NCBI GenBank assembly: GCA_949529985.1
Contig: CATIRS010000049.1
Coordinates: 182,367 to 237,342, forward strand
Direction: 5' to 3'
From: Owenweeksia sp. TMED14
Lineage (GTDB): Bacteria > Bacteroidota > Bacteroidia > Flavobacteriales > Schleiferiaceae
DNA length: 54,976 nt
In this document: positions 35,150-42,986 of the stretch, one piece after another
How positions within the stretch are numbered: the stretch's first letter is position 1
Layout: the number at the start of each line of letters is the position of its first letter
Notes under the pieces: generated by a model
Databases searched by the model: none
Seen by the model: the letters and a program-made list of their open reading frames with translations, nothing else
What the model was told of the DNA's origin: nothing
Position numbers and translations under genes: made by a program

Positions 35150-35896
35150 CTAAAGTGCCTTTAACCTGCCTACCAAAAATTCTTTCTTTCGATTTGCTAC
35201 AGGAACAGTACTTGAGTCTTCTAGAATGACATACCCGCCATCCGCAGTAACATAACGTTTAACACTATCCATATTAATCAAATGTGATTTGTGTATTCTT
35301 TCAAAGTTATGAGGAGTTAGCAAACCTTCGTATTCTTTTAAAGTCCTAGAAGCCAACATTTTTTTTCCGTCGCGAAGAAAAAACTGTGTGTAATTACTTG
35401 TGCTTTCACAACGCAGAATATCTTTTATTCTCACTACATGTAACCCTTCAGAACTTGAAATTATCAATTTCTTATCCCTATCATTTATATGGCCGAGAAG
35501 AACATCCAGCGCAGGTTTTGAATTAGTACTCTTATTAAATTTACGTATTGCCTTTACCAAATCTTCAGGATCAATGGGCTTAAGAAGGTAATCTAGAGCA
35601 GAAAACTTAATTGCTCGTAAAGCATAGTTATCATGAGCTGTAACAAAAATTATTGCCCCACTCCACTCGGGGCTTTCATTAGATAATCTATCTAACAAGT
35701 CAAAACCAAGTTCCCCTGAAAGATGGATATCTATAAATAGAATATCCGTTGGCTTTTCGACCAAAATATCCCAAGCTTCTTGAACCCGCGAAGCCTCATA
35801 AATTTGACTTACCTCAGGACAAAATAAGTTTAGTTTTTCCGTTAAAGATTTTCGACTTTGAGGCTCATCGTCAAGTATAAGTGCAGTAAAAGACAT
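35150..35896 (-). CDS. LytTR-type response regulator
   Basis: A 248-residue two-component regulator. The receiver domain (1-120) has the acidic pocket LDDEP, phosphoacceptor Asp56 in ILFIDIHLSG, and the lysine in LLKPIDPEDL. The LytTR DNA-binding domain spans about 145-245 (VRIKDILRCESTSNYTQFFL, FERIHKSHLINMDSVKRY). It lies 9 bases after the propeller sensor kinase gene on the same strand, so the two form one system. The regulated genes are unknown; LytTR sites were not searchable here. Confidence 0.93.
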   Translation of the reverse strand: MSFTALILDDEPQSRKSLTEKLNLFCPEVSQIYEASRVQEAWDILVEKPTDILFIDIHLSGELGFDLLDRLSNESPEWSGAIIFVTAHDNYALRAIKFSALDYLLKPIDPEDLVKAIRKFNKSTNSKPALDVLLGHINDRDKKLIISSSEGLHVVRIKDILRCESTSNYTQFFLRDGKKMLASRTLKEYEGLLTPHNFERIHKSHLINMDSVKRYVTADGGYVILEDSSTVPVANRKKEFLVGRLKAL

Positions 35897-35905
35897 ATCT
35901 TAAAG

Positions 35906-38437
35906 TTACTTCGAGAATTCCCAATCTCGAATGATCGGTAGCACAAGGGATACTCTCGTTCCCGCATCCAAGTCCTCGATAATGACTTGATGATTAAATC
36001 CTGACTCTAATTGCATAGCCTTTAATCGTTTACTTAGTATTTTCGTCGCAGCACTTCGTTTCGCTCCTTCATCACCGGAATTATTAATCCGAGACACCTC
36101 TCGACCGACACCATTATCTTCAATCTGAATTAGTAATGTATCCGGAAGTTGAGGATGCATCATAAATACCAATCTCAATACCCCATCATCTCTTTTTTCC
36201 TTTAATAAAGGACGTAAGCCATGTAAAATAGAATTTTCAACAAGAGGTTGAATAAGCATTGGAGGAATCAATAATTCATCCTCAATAATAGAATCGTCAA
36301 ACTGAACAACGCTTTGAAATCCGTTATTAAAACGCATTTGCTCTAGTGAAATGTAATTTTCTAAAGCTTTTTTTTCTTTTTGAATATTGACGTAAGGCTT
36401 TTCTGCGCTTTCTAAAGTGTATCTCATTAAACTTGAAAATTTTTGCAAATACATTACTGCTTCTTTTGGTTCACTTTGTAATATAAATGCTGAAATGGAC
36501 TCAAGGGCGTTAAAGGTGAAATGAGGGTTCATTTGCAATCTTAAAGCCATTCGCTCTAATCTAAACTTCTCTTTCAACCATTTTTTCTTTTCTTGAGCTC
36601 TTTTCCATATTAGTGACCCTAGAATAAGGAAAATAAATAATAATGAACTCAGAGATATAATGAAATATTCTGGACGTCTCCATGATGGCAATTCTACATT
36701 TAAATCAAAAGAAATTGGCGCAATGAATCTTTGCTCAACTAATTGAGCCCTGATATCTAGACTATGACTTCCTGCATTTAAACGCTCAAGAACTATTCTT
36801 CTACCGACACCTATAGATAACCATACGCCATCATCAACTTTATACTCCAATGGTATTTCACCAATAATATCTTCAGTACCTCTTAATCCGATGCGGATAA
36901 AAATAGGAATACCCTCCGCGTAAGCTTCCCTGTTAACATCACGAATTATTAATCCTGGAGTCAATGTCTTAGGTAGTTTTCGTTGATCTGATTGAACAAA
37001 CAAACCATAAGAACTAAAACCAACCATTCCATTATCAAAGAAATATGACTCCTTTATGAATTTATTTGAAGAGTCAATTTTTGATTTAAAGATCCATTTT
37101 TCTAAATCTTCTTCATCTCTCTTTCCTAAAATATCGCCATTTGGAATTGACAATATGATCATGCGATCAATCGCTTTAGCAGAATAAACCCATCCTTTAT
37201 TATAAATTGAGCTCCACTTATCTTTTCTCCACTCATAAGCTCCAAATTCTCCAAATGATATGATTCCAAATTGAGGCAAGGACATAACACCCATAGTAAG
37301 CCCTTCAGCTGGCGCATCGATTCGCCTCGATGATTTGGGACCAACAGAGAATAGGCCAGTAGATGTTTTAATCCAAGAAGAGTCAGTCGAAATTGAAGCG
37401 ATAGAATTTATAGTACCAACATTATATGGGAGAGTTCTTAAATCGTACCATACAGATGGATCGTCAACACGAAGAAGTGAATTTTTCGCAGCAAGCAGAA
37501 GGCCCCCTGAGCCTGTTAAACAACCACTAGTGAGAGTCTCCAAGAATAACCCGCCGTGAGTGTATAATTGGGTGCAACGGCCATCAGAACGGATAAACCA
37601 CAGTCCACTTTCACCGTAAACCCAAACCCCAGACTCATCCTTTGTTCTTGAGAAAGTATGATAGCCCTTTATCTTTTTTTCCAAAATTATCCAGCCAGAT
37701 TCCTCCAATAATAAAAGTCCAGAATCTGAGACAGCTAACCATTGATCACCCAGAGGCATCGAAGTCGAAATAGGAATATCGATTATTTGAGTCCACAATC
37801 CGGAAACATTTCTCATCCATAATCCACTTTTAGATGAAATTGCAATAACCCCCCTTTTTTGAATGATCTGAAAAGCACCATTTAATCCTGGTATATCCTC
37901 TTCCTGCCAGTTGTGGGAAAAAATTCCACGATAATATAATTTCGAACTCGTTAAAGCATATATTTTACCCATACCAGTATTTAAAACATCTACACATGTA
38001 TTTAAAGTATCTGGAAAAGTCTTGTCTTTTAACCAAGATCCACCCTCATATATATAAACACCTCTGCTTCCAACAATCCATTCGCCTGGACTAATTGAAG
38101 CTATTGATGTATAAAATGGATTGAACTCGTTATTAAATGAGTCTTCAATTAGTGAGACAACTTCTCCGTCATACCTGTAAATACCACGATTCCTAGTAGT
38201 TATCCAAAAAACACCTGAAGAATCCATAACCATATCGGTAACACCTAGACCATTTAAATATGGGGATTCAATCTTATTTGCAACGACAGCATACTGAGCA
38301 CTTTGAGCAGATGCACTTTTAAAAAAAGAAGGAAAAAAAATCAAGACACAGAAAAAGAAAATAATTCTGGAAATATATATATTAAAAAATCCGAAATATT
38401 CCATTTCAATTTTGTGTTTTATGAGTACAAAATACAC
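35906..38437 (-). CDS. Sensor histidine kinase, propeller input with LytS/YehU-type kinase domain
   Basis: A membrane-bound kinase of up to 843 residues. The start is more likely the ATG at 38404 (MEYFGF), giving a signal-anchor ending SASAQS. The extracytoplasmic part shows two-component propeller-like repeats (for example LGVTDMVMDSSGVFWITTRN, then repeats near WLAVSDSGLLLLEE) and a Y_Y_Y-like domain (EIPLEYKVDDGVWLSIG). One membrane segment (YFIISLSSLLFIFLILG) leads to the His_kinase domain, with the phosphoacceptor in RLQMNPHFTFNALES (His639 by the long start) and the N-box PPMLIQPLVENSILHG. The last block is DNGVGRE. It pairs with the LytTR regulator downstream. Confidence 0.9.
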   Translation of the reverse strand: MYFVLIKHKIEMEYFGFFNIYISRIIFFFCVLIFFPSFFKSASAQSAQYAVVANKIESPYLNGLGVTDMVMDSSGVFWITTRNRGIYRYDGEVVSLIEDSFNNEFNPFYTSIASISPGEWIVGSRGVYIYEGGSWLKDKTFPDTLNTCVDVLNTGMGKIYALTSSKLYYRGIFSHNWQEEDIPGLNGAFQIIQKRGVIAISSKSGLWMRNVSGLWTQIIDIPISTSMPLGDQWLAVSDSGLLLLEESGWIILEKKIKGYHTFSRTKDESGVWVYGESGLWFIRSDGRCTQLYTHGGLFLETLTSGCLTGSGGLLLAAKNSLLRVDDPSVWYDLRTLPYNVGTINSIASISTDSSWIKTSTGLFSVGPKSSRRIDAPAEGLTMGVMSLPQFGIISFGEFGAYEWRKDKWSSIYNKGWVYSAKAIDRMIILSIPNGDILGKRDEEDLEKWIFKSKIDSSNKFIKESYFFDNGMVGFSSYGLFVQSDQRKLPKTLTPGLIIRDVNREAYAEGIPIFIRIGLRGTEDIIGEIPLEYKVDDGVWLSIGVGRRIVLERLNAGSHSLDIRAQLVEQRFIAPISFDLNVELPSWRRPEYFIISLSSLLFIFLILGSLIWKRAQEKKKWLKEKFRLERMALRLQMNPHFTFNALESISAFILQSEPKEAVMYLQKFSSLMRYTLESAEKPYVNIQKEKKALENYISLEQMRFNNGFQSVVQFDDSIIEDELLIPPMLIQPLVENSILHGLRPLLKEKRDDGVLRLVFMMHPQLPDTLLIQIEDNGVGREVSRINNSGDEGAKRSAATKILSKRLKAMQLESGFNHQVIIEDLDAGTRVSLVLPIIRDWEFSK

Positions 38438-38489
38438 CCTTTTTTTTCTCGAAAATGAAAGAAAACAAAATTATTTATCCGTTGGGAAA

Positions 38490-39662
38490 TTAATTTATTG
38501 TCAGTCTAATTCGATTTTCTTTAGCTGGAAATTCTTTTAGCCAGTGCTCCCAAAATTCAGGATAACTTTTTGATACAGCGTCTTTACCTCGTAAAATTAA
38601 AGGCTGCCTTAATCCAATAATAGCCCAAAAAAAAGACATTCGATGATCACCTAAGCTTGACACATTTAAGGTCTTAAAACTTGGCTTCCAATGAACAGAA
38701 TTAAAAGAAATTGAATGATTATCAGAATTCTTATCAATATTAACATTTAAAATATTCAATGCTTCTAGAAGAGCTTCATAACGATTCGTTTCCTTATGTG
38801 GTAATGTTTGAAGTCCATTGCAAGTGAATTCAACTCCAATCAAAACAGCTAAAGCAATAGTTACTTGAGCTAAGTCTGGGCAGACTATAAAATTTATAGC
38901 AATTCGTTTTGAATTATGGCCACATACTTTTACTGATGTCCCAACACTATCATTCATTAATTGAAAACCAAAAATATCTCCCCATGTGGCACAAATGGAA
39001 TCCCCTTGGATAGAAACTAAATCTAGTTTATTCAATAAAATTTCTTCTTTTTTTATAATAGAACGAGCAATCCAGACCCATGCATTACTCCAATCCGGCT
39101 CTGGCAAAAAGTTTTCACTATTCTCGATAATGGACTTAGTTAAATCAACATATGGAACACTAACGCTCTGTCCAGTCTTTGTAATGTTAAGAATGGAGGA
39201 CATTAAGGGTTCAATAAGTAATAATGCACTTTCAAACTGGGAACTAAATGAAGCATCTAATTGAATATTACCCCCAGAGAGTTTTTTGCCAATAATTATC
39301 CAACTACCATCTCTCAATTGAGTTAGATCTGCCCCCATCTCAATCAAGGCATTCACTAGGGGCATAATAGGTCTTTGTAATAATCTAGGTGAACCTGTTA
39401 TGATTTTTTTTATTCCGGGAGTTGCCGCCCAACATGCCATACCAAAGCGAAAGGCCGTGCCGGCATCACCTGCATTAATTTGATTTTCCTTGGAATGCAA
39501 AATATGATACATCGCTTTGATATCATCAGACCAATTTTCATCAAAAATTGGCAGTTTCTGATTTTGGACAAAATATTTAACAAGTAATCGATTTGCAATA
39601 CTCTTGGATAACGGGAGGTCAATCTTGATCATATCGCATTTTAGCTTTATAAATTTTTTCAC
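38490..39662 (-). CDS. aroA: 3-phosphoshikimate 1-carboxyvinyltransferase (EPSP synthase), short divergent form
   Basis: A 390-residue shikimate pathway enzyme joining shikimate 3-phosphate and phosphoenolpyruvate. It has PLSKSIANR (matching GSKSxSNR), NAGDAGTAFRF, RPIMPLVNALIEMGADL, SSQFESALLL and GDHRMSFFWAII, in the right order. Family members are usually 420-450 residues, so several loops are shorter. The chosen start overlaps aroB by 44 bases and keeps a first strand like that of E. coli AroA; the ATG at 39632 (MIKIDLPLSKS) overlaps by 14 and is an alternative. It is downstream of aroB and probably co-transcribed. Confidence 0.88.
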   Translation of the reverse strand: MKKFIKLKCDMIKIDLPLSKSIANRLLVKYFVQNQKLPIFDENWSDDIKAMYHILHSKENQINAGDAGTAFRFGMACWAATPGIKKIITGSPRLLQRPIMPLVNALIEMGADLTQLRDGSWIIIGKKLSGGNIQLDASFSSQFESALLLIEPLMSSILNITKTGQSVSVPYVDLTKSIIENSENFLPEPDWSNAWVWIARSIIKKEEILLNKLDLVSIQGDSICATWGDIFGFQLMNDSVGTSVKVCGHNSKRIAINFIVCPDLAQVTIALAVLIGVEFTCNGLQTLPHKETNRYEALLEALNILNVNIDKNSDNHSISFNSVHWKPSFKTLNVSSLGDHRMSFFWAIIGLRQPLILRGKDAVSKSYPEFWEHWLKEFPAKENRIRLTIN

Positions 39663-40674
39663 GTGAAACAGGAGTTAAAACTGCACCTCTTCCTACTCCA
39701 GACCAAAGAGAGAAATAAAAGTCTTTTGAAAAAGAGGATTTCTTTTTATCCGCAAGCATACCTTTAAATAAATCCATGTTACTTAAGTCCAATCGAGACC
39801 ACCATCGATCTAATAAATCTTGAAGAGCCCTCAGAGATTTAGAGTCAATGAGACCCTCATCGAATGCAATTTGAGATTCTATCCATAATCCAGCTGCTAC
39901 AGCATCACCATGAGAAATGTTTAAGTCCTCAAAATATTCAATAGCATGGGCAATTGTATGACCAATATTTAGAGAAAATCTATAATTACCTATTTCTAAG
40001 TTATCTTTTTCCACTATGTCAATTTTCACCTCGACGGCTCTCGAGATCAAATTCATAAAGTCACTTGTGGCTGAACAATTAATGCAGTCAATCCATAATG
40101 ATTGGCTCGACAACATAGCGTGCTTTATTATTTCAGAAAATCCAGAGATTAATTCTGTTTCATTCAGTGAGTTTAAAAATTTTGGATATATAAATACTCC
40201 CTGAGATGAAGAAAAAGTTCCGGAAAGGTTCTTAAAACCCCCAACATTTACTCCGTTCTTTCCTCCTATCGATGCGTCAACCATTGACAGCAAGGATGTT
40301 GGTACAATTAGGTGATTAATTCCTCTCATGAAAGTCGACGATAAAAAACCACCAATATCAGACACGACACCACCTCCCAAACTTAGGAGCAAACTTTTTC
40401 TATCTGCCTCGTTATCTAACAACGCAAGATGAAGTTGTGATATAAGTTCGAAGGATTTACTTTTTTCACCGGGCTCAATTTCTAGGATTTCAATTTGACC
40501 TATATTTTTTACTTCAGCAAAAAAAATTGGAAGACACATTTCATGGACATTTGAATCTGTTAGAATAATTATTTTTGAGTAATTACTACGATTAGTTTTT
40601 AACCACTCATCCAATGATTCTAAACAAAATTGGCCCAATATCACTGGGCCAAAAAACGTATTCCATTTTGTCAT
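39619..40674 (-). CDS. aroB: 3-dehydroquinate synthase
   Basis: A 351-residue enzyme that closes DAHP to 3-dehydroquinate using NAD+ and a metal. GGGVVSDIGGFLSSTFMRGI and PTSLLSMVDASIGGKNGVN are the family cores; metal ligands are the glutamate in SGFSEIIKHA and the histidines in NIGHTIAHAIE and SHGDAVAAG. Length matches family. It overlaps aroA downstream, giving a two-gene shikimate unit. The 200-base gap to the divergent proline dehydrogenase gene holds the promoter of the latter; I see no clear promoter for aroB. Confidence 0.95.
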   Translation of the reverse strand: MTKWNTFFGPVILGQFCLESLDEWLKTNRSNYSKIIILTDSNVHEMCLPIFFAEVKNIGQIEILEIEPGEKSKSFELISQLHLALLDNEADRKSLLLSLGGGVVSDIGGFLSSTFMRGINHLIVPTSLLSMVDASIGGKNGVNVGGFKNLSGTFSSSQGVFIYPKFLNSLNETELISGFSEIIKHAMLSSQSLWIDCINCSATSDFMNLISRAVEVKIDIVEKDNLEIGNYRFSLNIGHTIAHAIEYFEDLNISHGDAVAAGLWIESQIAFDEGLIDSKSLRALQDLLDRWWSRLDLSNMDLFKGMLADKKKSSFSKDFYFSLWSGVGRGAVLTPVSREKIYKAKMRYDQD

Positions 40675-40819
40675 GTGTTAAAGTTCGTGAATTATGAACT
40701 GTCAATTAAGAAAATTTCATTCTTGAATTAACATTTATTATCATGAATAAAACTTTTTTAAGTTTCTTAATAGCGATTAAACGACCTTTAAAAATATCGT
40801 CAATAATAAATTCGAATTG

Positions 40820-40850
40820 TTGACCTCTTACTTGTAAGGTATTATATTTG
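40820..40850 (+). promoter_or_regulatory. Proline dehydrogenase promoter (TTG - 20 nt - TATATTTG)
   Basis: TTG at 40820-40822 and, 20 bases later, TATATTTG at 40843-40850, a full match to the Bacteroidota consensus. The element ends 25 bases before the ATG of the gene. Confidence 0.6.
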
Positions 40851-40875
40851 GAAGCTCAATAACAAACATTTATTA

Positions 40876-42069
40876 ATGTCTCTAAATTTTCGAGATACAG
40901 CGATAGCCTTCAAATCTCATAGCACACGTTCATTGCGAAGAAGTAAATGGCTTTTTTTCATCCTATCAAAATCTTTTCTAGTCAATTTCGGGAAAAGTCT
41001 TACACTTATTGCATTTAGCCTTAGGCTTCCTATCAATGTGATAATTCTTAAAACGGTTTTTAAACAATTTTGTGGTGGACAAACTGTCGGCGATAGTAAT
41101 GAAGTGATTGCTCATAACTGGCAGCACAAGGTGGGAAGCATACTTGATTATAGTGTAGAAGGTCAATTCAATGAATTAGGATTTGAACAAACTAAAAAAG
41201 CAATTTTTGAGACATTAACATTGGTTAATAGCAATCCAGGAGTGCCATTAGGAGTATTTAAAGTAACCGGACTTGTTGAGACGTCATTATTGAAAAAAGT
41301 CAGCTCAAATAGTGTTTTATCGATACCGGAATCAAAAGCTTGGGAAAAAGGCAAGACAAGAATAGATGATATACTTAATTATGCTCATTCATTAAACGTG
41401 CCGATTATGATTGATGCTGAAGAATCATGGATACAAAATGCAATCGATGAAATTGCCGAAAGAGGAATGGAATTTTATAACAAAAAAAATGCTATTGTTT
41501 TCAACACAATTCAGTGCTATAAAACTGATCAATTGGCACATCTTAAAAAATCAATGGCCCGAGCAAAACATAATGGATACAAATATGGAGTCAAATTAGT
41601 TCGGGGAGCTTATATGGAAAAAGAGAATACAAGAGCTAAAGAATTAAATTACAAAACACCAATTCAACCATCAAAAGATCATACTGACTCGCAATTTAAT
41701 GAGTGTATTGAGTTTATTTTAGAGAATCTAGGCAGTCCACAAAATAATGGGGATATTAATTTAATTATTGGAACGCACAACGAGGAAAGTGTAATTTTTG
41801 CTGTTAATAAATTAAGAGAGAAAAAATGGCCAAATAGCGATGCTCCTGTTTGGTTCGCCCAACTTTATGGCATGTCAGACAACATAAGCTTCAACTTAGC
41901 TAATCAAGGCTATAAAGTGGCTAAATATCTCCCCTTTGGCCCTATAAGAGAAGTTATTCCTTACTTATTTCGAAGAGCCGAAGAGAATACTTCGGTAAAA
42001 GGTCAAACAGCAAGAGAATTAAGTTTAATCAATAAGGAATTAGCTCGAAGAAAAAAATTAATCATCTAA
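40876..42069 (+). CDS. putA: Proline dehydrogenase
   Basis: A 397-residue FAD enzyme that oxidises proline to pyrroline-5-carboxylate, feeding electrons to quinone. It is the single-function form, not the two-domain PutA. Blocks include LDYSVEGQF, MIDAEESWIQNAID, VKLVRGAYMEKEN, QLYGMSDN and GPIREVIPYLFRRAEEN, which are conserved proline dehydrogenase motifs. The partner pyrroline-5-carboxylate dehydrogenase is not in the window. The 3' end overlaps the converging small membrane protein gene by 12 bases. Confidence 0.95.
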   Translation: MSLNFRDTAIAFKSHSTRSLRRSKWLFFILSKSFLVNFGKSLTLIAFSLRLPINVIILKTVFKQFCGGQTVGDSNEVIAHNWQHKVGSILDYSVEGQFNELGFEQTKKAIFETLTLVNSNPGVPLGVFKVTGLVETSLLKKVSSNSVLSIPESKAWEKGKTRIDDILNYAHSLNVPIMIDAEESWIQNAIDEIAERGMEFYNKKNAIVFNTIQCYKTDQLAHLKKSMARAKHNGYKYGVKLVRGAYMEKENTRAKELNYKTPIQPSKDHTDSQFNECIEFILENLGSPQNNGDINLIIGTHNEESVIFAVNKLREKKWPNSDAPVWFAQLYGMSDNISFNLANQGYKVAKYLPFGPIREVIPYLFRRAEENTSVKGQTARELSLINKELARRKKLII

Positions 42070-42450
42070 CTGCTGGATACTAAGCAAAGCGGCAGTATCG
42101 TTTCTTCGTTCCCATAAAGCCCTCCATTTGAGACCTTCCCAAATTAATTCTATTGGATATTGAGAATATTTTATCTCTTGACGAGTAACTACTTTACTCT
42201 CACCAAAATCAATATCACCTCGCATCAAAAATGCATTTAAAAAAGAAGAGTCTGAACATATTTCTGAAAAAATAACTGATTGAGAATCAAGCTCGACATA
42301 TTTAAAACTCTGATCATTTAAATTGACTAAAACTCTGTTATTAGGGAGATATGTGCACTGGAAATCACGGCCTTTAAATAAAAAAACTACTAAAAGAATT
42401 CCTAAACCTAGTCCAACAGCAAACCATCCAAAACGTTGAAAAATATTCAT
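42058..42450 (-). CDS. Small membrane-anchored protein of unknown function
   Basis: A 130-residue protein with one N-terminal membrane segment (residues about 7-25) followed by a KGRDFQCTYLPNNRVL stretch. Similar short proteins next to proline dehydrogenase in flavobacteria are, I recall, assigned to a DUF4258-type group, but I cannot confirm that. The rest is a small soluble domain (RGDIDFGESKVVTRQEI, ELIWEGLKWRALWE) that should lie in the periplasm or cytoplasm depending on topology. It converges with proline dehydrogenase and overlaps it by 12 bases; a promoter ends 5 bases before its ATG. Confidence 0.65.
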   Translation of the reverse strand: MNIFQRFGWFAVGLGLGILLVVFLFKGRDFQCTYLPNNRVLVNLNDQSFKYVELDSQSVIFSEICSDSSFLNAFLMRGDIDFGESKVVTRQEIKYSQYPIELIWEGLKWRALWERRNDTAALLSIQQLDD

Positions 42451-42455
42451 TGTAA

Positions 42456-42484
42456 CAAATCTAATTCAGCAAATAAAACCTCAA
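42456..42484 (-). promoter_or_regulatory. Promoter (TTG - 18 nt - TAGATTTG) before the small membrane protein
   Basis: On the minus strand, TTG (42484-42482) and, 18 bases later, TAGATTTG (42463-42456). The element ends only 5 bases before the ATG at 42450, which would make the transcript leaderless or nearly so. No later in-frame ATG exists in the N-terminal region. Confidence 0.5.
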
Positions 42485-42535
42485 TCCCTGTGCTTTTGAA
42501 CTCTTTAACGAGCAATAATTCAAAATTTCTAATCT

Positions 42536-42958
42536 TCATATGTCATAAGTTTCTAGAGTGATTTTTCGAGAACCCAACGAATTTTCTGTGATATACAAAT
42601 GATGAGCGTCTTCAGGTAATAGTTCCGATATATTCTCAGGCCATTCAATCCAACAGGGATTGCCACTATATAAATAATCTGTTAGTCCAATATCTTCAGC
42701 TTCCGCTGCCTCAGTTATTCTATAAAAATCAAAATGAAAAATCGGTCCATTAGGACTTTTATACTCATTCATCAAAGAAAATGTCGGACTTGATCCCACA
42801 TCCTGCGAATTAAATGAAATAAGCCAGTTTTTTATAGCACTAGTCTTACCTGCTCCCATTACTCCATGAATAGCAACCACTCCAGAAAGAGTTTTTTCAT
42901 GAAAGGATGACCATTTGATCCAATCTGACTCAGAACTAATTATAGTTTCACTAATCAC
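42536..42958 (-). CDS. tsaE: tRNA threonylcarbamoyladenosine biosynthesis ATPase TsaE
   Basis: A 140-residue P-loop protein that supports the TsaB/TsaD complex in making t6A37 in tRNAs. Walker A is GVMGAGKTSAIKNWL; SSPTFSLMNEY, HFDFYRI and WIEWPENI follow in the order typical of TsaE. It lies 28 bases downstream of porX on the same strand, an arrangement I recall as common in the phylum. Confidence 0.94.
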   Translation of the reverse strand: MISETIISSESDWIKWSSFHEKTLSGVVAIHGVMGAGKTSAIKNWLISFNSQDVGSSPTFSLMNEYKSPNGPIFHFDFYRITEAAEAEDIGLTDYLYSGNPCWIEWPENISELLPEDAHHLYITENSLGSRKITLETYDI

Positions 42959-42986
42959 GGCTGCAAAGATAATAAGTCATTCTATT

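Noticed and set aside
35906-38437. Hybrid two-component system (HTCS) fused to an AraC regulator
   Set aside because: The propeller input is similar, but the protein ends after the ATPase domain and the regulator is a separate LytTR protein.
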